The position numbers and the translations under genes are program-made. The notes under the pieces are model-generated. The model saw nothing but the letters and a program-made list of their open reading frames with translations, was not told where the DNA came from and searched no databases. A DNA stretch of 64,000 nucleotides from CAVUFH01 sp963740835. Lineage in GTDB: Bacteria; Actinomycetota; Acidimicrobiia; IMCC26256; PALSA-610. Location: NCBI GenBank assembly GCA_963740835.1, contig CAVUFH010000002.1:124001-188000 (forward strand). The letters run 5' to 3'. This document shows positions 60,735 to 64,000 of the stretch, piece after piece; position 1 is the first letter of the stretch; each line of letters opens with the position of its first letter.

Positions 60735-61589
60735 TCAGGCCGCCTGCTCGGTGATCGCCGCGACCTCGGCCGGCGAGAGATCGAGCGCCGCAGCATCGAG
60801 GTTGGCTTCGAGGTGGTCGACCGAGCCCGTGCCCGGGATCGGGAGGATCGCGGACGAGCGGGCCATCAGCCACGCGAGCACGACCTGGCGGGGCGCGGCG
60901 TCGTGCGCGGCCGCGATCTGCTGCACAGCCGGGTTGCGGTCCAGGTCGAGGATCGGCGCCCACGGCAGGAACGTGATCTGCTCCTGCTCGCACAGGTCGA
61001 TCATCGACTCCGAGCTCCGGTCGCTCGCGTTGTAGCGGTTCTGCACCGAGACGATCGCGGTGACGGCCTGGGCGGCGCGCAGCTGCGACTCGTCGACGTT
61101 GCAGATCCCGATGTGGCGGATCTTCCCCTGGGCCTTGAGCTCGACGAGCGTGCCGAGTGACTCTTCGAGCGGCACCTTCGGGTCGGGACGGTGGAACTGG
61201 TAGAGCGGGATCTGCTCGAGCCCGAGCCGCTGGAGGCTGCCGTCACACGCGGCGCGCAGGTGATCGGGGCGCCCGTTCGGTGTCCACCGGTTCGGCCCCG
61301 GTCGCTCGAGCCCGCCTTTCGTCGCGATCACAACGTCCTCGGGGTACGGCGCGAGGGCCTCGGCGATGAGCGTCTCACTGACATCCGGACCGTACGAGTC
61401 GGCGGTGTCGATGAAGTTGACGCCCCGCTCGATCGCGCGGCGCAGCACCGACTTGGCCGCATCGCGGTCGGGTGGCTGGCCCCAGATCCCCTTGCCGGTG
61501 ATGCGCATCGCGCCGTAGCCGAGCCGGTTGACGGTGAGGTCGCCGCCGACGTCGATCGTACCGGCCGCGCCGGCAGTGGTCTCAGTCAT
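60735..61589 (-). CDS. Aldo-keto reductase
   Basis: NADPH-dependent carbonyl reductase (284 aa). The catalytic tetrad is D61, Y66 (FIDTADSYG), K91 (VVIATKGG) and H133 (LYQFHRPDP). The C-terminus SAILPIPGTGSVDHLEANLD is the NADPH-binding end. Substrate unknown. The start overlaps the end of the DsbA-like gene by 8 bp, so three genes (62161, 61582, 60735) form one minus-strand operon. Confidence 0.92.
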   Translation of the reverse strand: MTETTAGAAGTIDVGGDLTVNRLGYGAMRITGKGIWGQPPDRDAAKSVLRRAIERGVNFIDTADSYGPDVSETLIAEALAPYPEDVVIATKGGLERPGPNRWTPNGRPDHLRAACDGSLQRLGLEQIPLYQFHRPDPKVPLEESLGTLVELKAQGKIRHIGICNVDESQLRAAQAVTAIVSVQNRYNASDRSSESMIDLCEQEQITFLPWAPILDLDRNPAVQQIAAAHDAAPRQVVLAWLMARSSAILPIPGTGSVDHLEANLDAAALDLSPAEVAAITEQAA

Positions 61590-62154
61590 TCGAGTTCTCC
61601 TTCCTGCGGAGCGCGGCGGCGAGGCTCACGCGGTCGAAGCCGCCTTCGTGCAGCACGCCATTGACGAAGAACGCTGGTGTACCGGGGACACCGCTCGCCG
61701 TGCCGGAGCGTATGTCGGTTTCGATGCGGCGCGCGACGGCGTCCGACGTGACGTCGGTGGCGAACTGCGCGAGGTCGAGCCCGAGCGCGGTGGCGTGGTC
61801 GCGGAGGTCTTCCGGAGCGAGTTCCTGCCGGTGCTCGAACAGGCGGTCGTGCATCGCCCAGAACCGCTCCTGGCGGTCGGCCGCCTCCGCCGCGGCAGCC
61901 GCGCCGAACGCGTACCGGTGCGACTGCGTCAGCGGGAATTCGCGGAACACGAACGCGAGTTCGTCGCCGAAGTCATCCTGGATCCGTGTCACGTGCCAAT
62001 ACGCCTCACCGCAGTACGGGCACTGGAAGTCTCCGTACTCGACGAGCTGCAGCGGCGCGCCGGCCGGTCCGCTCACGTGGTCGGAAATGGAGACTCGTAT
62101 CTCGAGGAGATGCGTCACACGCTGGGTTGTTCCCAACCCGCGTGCGGCGCACAC
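61582..62154 (-). CDS. DsbA-family thioredoxin-like protein
   Basis: A 190-residue thioredoxin-fold protein with the redox motif CPYC (C45 and C48) in YGDFQCPYCGEAYWHV, and cis-Pro in GVPGTPAFFVNG. No signal peptide is seen, so it is probably a cytoplasmic DsbA-like or FrnE-like oxidoreductase. GTG at 62154 has a weak AGG; a second GTG at 62118 would drop 12 residues. It stands between two aldo-keto reductases. Confidence 0.88.
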   Translation of the reverse strand: MCAARGLGTTQRVTHLLEIRVSISDHVSGPAGAPLQLVEYGDFQCPYCGEAYWHVTRIQDDFGDELAFVFREFPLTQSHRYAFGAAAAAEAADRQERFWAMHDRLFEHRQELAPEDLRDHATALGLDLAQFATDVTSDAVARRIETDIRSGTASGVPGTPAFFVNGVLHEGGFDRVSLAAALRRKENSND

Positions 62155-62160
62155 GTTCGC

Positions 62161-63150
62161 CTACTGGTCGATGCCGATCCAGCCGACCGCGTCGTTGATG
62201 CGCGCCCGCAGGTCGCGGTCGGCGAGGTGGGGCAGCACGTCGAGCGCGCCGAGGTTGTCTTGGACCTGCTCGACGCGGCTCGCACCGGTGATCACGGTCG
62301 ACACGTGCGGATTGCGCGCGCACCACACGATTGCGAGTTGCGCGGTGGTGCAGCCGAGCTCGTCGGCGATGCCGGCGAGCGCCTTCACCTTCTGGTTCCG
62401 TGCGTCGTCGGTGAGCGAGTCACGGAGCCACTCGTAGCCCGGGAGCATGGCGCGGCTGTCGTCGGGCGGGCCGTCGACGTACTTGCCCGACCACAATCCG
62501 GACGCGAGCGGGCTCCACGTCGTGAGCCCGATGCCCCAGTCCTCGTAGAGCCGGCGGTACTCCTGCTCGACGCGGTTGCGGTGCGTCAGGTGGTACTGCG
62601 GTTGTTCGACGACGGGTCGGCGCAGGTGGTGCCGCTCCGCGATCTCGCAGGCGCCGCGGACCTCGTCGGCGGACCACTCGGATGTCCCCCAATAGAGCGC
62701 CTTGCCGGCCGCGATGATGTCACTCATCGCCCACACCGTCTCCTCGATCGGCGTGTTGCGATCCGAGCGGTGGCAGTACAAGACGTCGACGTAATCGAGC
62801 TGCAACCGGTCGAGCGATCCGTCGATGGCCTGCATCAGATATTTGCGGTTCAGCGTGTTCGTCATGTTCACGCCGCCGTGGATGCCGAAGAAGACCTTGG
62901 TGGAAATCGCGTACGAGTGGCGCGGCCACCCGAGCTCGCCGATCGACCGGCCCATGATCGTCTCGGACTGCCCGCCCGCGTAGGACTCGGCGTTGTCGAA
63001 GAAGTTGACGCCGCCGCCGTACGCCGCCTGCAAGCAGTCGCGGGCCTTGCCGCCGTCGAGCTGCGGGCCGAAGCTCACCCACGATCCGAACGACAACACG
63101 CTCACCTGCAACCCGGTACGGCCCAGACGGCGATACTGCATTTCTCCCAT
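62161..63150 (-). CDS. Aldo-keto reductase, K+-channel beta-subunit / YghZ-like
   Basis: A 329-residue AKR: tetrad D52, Y57 (FFDNAESYAGG), K85 (ISTKVFFG) and H127 (VLYCHRSD). The insert GGVNMTNTLNRKYLMQAIDG is typical of the Kv-beta/YghZ group, which reduces small aldehydes such as L-glyceraldehyde 3-phosphate and detoxifies methylglyoxal. A TAGGAT box (63158-63163, minus strand) ends 7 nt before the ATG, predicting a leaderless transcript. First gene of the operon with the DsbA-like gene and the second AKR. Confidence 0.92.
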   Translation of the reverse strand: MGEMQYRRLGRTGLQVSVLSFGSWVSFGPQLDGGKARDCLQAAYGGGVNFFDNAESYAGGQSETIMGRSIGELGWPRHSYAISTKVFFGIHGGVNMTNTLNRKYLMQAIDGSLDRLQLDYVDVLYCHRSDRNTPIEETVWAMSDIIAAGKALYWGTSEWSADEVRGACEIAERHHLRRPVVEQPQYHLTHRNRVEQEYRRLYEDWGIGLTTWSPLASGLWSGKYVDGPPDDSRAMLPGYEWLRDSLTDDARNQKVKALAGIADELGCTTAQLAIVWCARNPHVSTVITGASRVEQVQDNLGALDVLPHLADRDLRARINDAVGWIGIDQ

Positions 63151-63197
63151 GACGCCGATCCTATGAGTCTGAGTGCAGGACGCGGTCCCCGCACCGT

Positions 63198-63632
63198 TCA
63201 GGCGAACTGCTTCGCGTAGTCGACGGTCATCCAGCGCGTCGGGCGCAGCACGTAGACCGCGGAATCGGCGGATTCTTCGCGCGTCGCTTCGAGATACATG
63301 TCACCGATCTCGGGACCGAGATAGCGGTGAGCGAGGGTGCGGCGATCGTCGTCGGTGACCGGCCGGACCTGGACCACGTCACCCGTCACCGTGACGTACT
63401 GGTATGGAGCGGTCTCGGTCTGCGCGCAGAGACTGAACCGTGAGGTCGCGGTGAACGCGCGGCCTTTGCGGGAGTCCCGCGCGGTGACGACCCACGCGTC
63501 GCCACCCGGTTCGTACCCGTACCAGATCGGCACCGCGAGCGGTGTGCCGTCCGCTTCGGTGACACCGAGCACGCCGACGTGCACGCCGGCCAGGAATTGT
63601 TCGCGCTCCGCGCGCGTCATCGCCAAGGCCAT
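63198..63632 (-). CDS. Pyridoxamine 5'-phosphate oxidase-like flavin/F420-binding protein
   Basis: A 144-residue split beta-barrel: VHVGVLGVTEADGTPLAVPI, WYGYEPGGDAWVVTARDSRK and TGDVVQVRPVTDDDRRTLAH. It may bind FMN or F420; the family includes actinobacterial F420-dependent reductases, but the cofactor is not provable here. ATG at 63632. Confidence 0.82.
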   Translation of the reverse strand: MALAMTRAEREQFLAGVHVGVLGVTEADGTPLAVPIWYGYEPGGDAWVVTARDSRKGRAFTATSRFSLCAQTETAPYQYVTVTGDVVQVRPVTDDDRRTLAHRYLGPEIGDMYLEATREESADSAVYVLRPTRWMTVDYAKQFA

Positions 63633-63655
63633 GGCGACATTCTGTCGCCCTACAG

Positions 63656-64000
63656 TCAGGCCGTCGAGACGCCCGCGCCCGCGAGTTGGTGGAGCAACGC
63701 GACGCGCTGATCATCCGGGTCGGCCTTCTGGGGATTCGTGCCGAACGTCGCGTGCGCCGCGCTCGCAGTGCCGAGGCCGGCGACGGGCGCGGCCGCAACC
63801 GGCACGACCGCGGCGGGTCTTGTCGGAGGAGGCGGGATCTCGGGCGTGCACGTGCTCCCGGTCGCGGCGAGCCCAGGCGCGGTGAGCGCGGGCGGTTCGA
63901 GGAACGCAGGCGCGCGTCGGAAGTCGAAACAGTCGAGGAGGTTCGATGCGTTGGCGTCGCGACGCGTCAGCGCACCGAGGTTGAACTTCGTCTCGATGAA
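63656..64000 (-). CDS. Phospholipase C / phosphoesterase family protein, 5' end outside the window
   Basis: The minus strand is open from the window edge to a TGA at 63656-63658 (114 residues). It begins FIETKFNLGALTRRDANASN and LLDCFDFRRAPAFLEPPALT, the typical C-terminus of phosphoesterase-family (non-haemolytic phospholipase C-like) actinobacterial proteins, followed by a Pro/Ala-rich tail. The catalytic part lies beyond 64000. Confidence 0.75.
   Translation of the reverse strand, partial: FIETKFNLGALTRRDANASNLLDCFDFRRAPAFLEPPALTAPGLAATGSTCTPEIPPPPTRPAAVVPVAAAPVAGLGTASAAHATFGTNPQKADPDDQRVALLHQLAGAGVSTA

Overview
The window reads as chromosome of a high-GC Gram-positive bacterium in the phylum Actinomycetota. 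Pointers are the strong G/C bias at third codon positions, many GTG/TTG starts joined by GTGA/ATGA overlaps, a BldD-type regulator, a class F-type sortase, a caa3 oxidase whose subunit II carries cytochrome c, GAF-ANTAR and RsbW/STAS regulators, and the order uppS-recO-glyS-ppdK-dgt-dnaG-rpoD. An Acidimicrobiia-like lineage is my inference; no rRNA is present to prove it. Most of the window is housekeeping core. The last 20 kb is more accessory and holds gene remnants.

Layout. 1-4.1 kb: a Ni/Co ECF transporter operon (cbiM-N-Q-O), a Fur-family regulator that looks like Nur, and a NUDIX hydrolase; a Nur-like palindrome sits at the predicted operon start. 4.1-7.0 kb: acyl-CoA dehydrogenase with a frameshifted partner, then an ECF sigma/anti-sigma pair. 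7.1-16 kb: hemW, hrcA-dnaJ under a CIRCE operator, rsmE, a BldD-like regulator, and phoH-ybeY-corC-era. 16-22 kb: cytochrome oxidase ctaC-D-E-IV-G plus a membrane cupredoxin. 22-28 kb: lipid kinase, a 44-bp repeat array, a two-component system, an MMPL transporter and uppS. 28-40 kb: phosphatase, recO, glyS, a J/RDD membrane protein, ppdK, thioesterase, dgt, dnaG, rpoD and tRNA-Asn. 40-43.7 kb: a surface module (Wzz-like coiled-coil protein, DUF4397 protein with an xPxTG-like signal, sortase) and a CAT tRNA. 43.7-64 kb: MFS transporters, a TetR with tandem operators, a secreted alpha-rich lipoprotein, ABC-F ATPase, sulfatase, ECF41-like sigma, a partner-switching cluster, two aldo-keto reductases with a DsbA-like protein, and the end of a phospholipase C-like gene.

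Three patterns cut across annotation. (1) Short tandem repeats lie at gene boundaries: the start regions of hemW, glyS and era, the leaders of ctaC, the BldD-like gene and the STAS gene, the 3' ends of the anti-sigma and dgt genes, and an array behind the lipid kinase. (2) Many genes carry a TANNNT box ending 6-9 nt before the start codon, which predicts widespread leaderless transcription. (3) At least five otherwise well-conserved genes (hrcA, ppdK, an MFS, a TetR, and the gene after the acyl-CoA dehydrogenase) are broken by a small indel. These may be residual assembly errors and should be checked in reads before any biology is built on them.

No phage, insertion sequence, CRISPR array or rRNA was seen.
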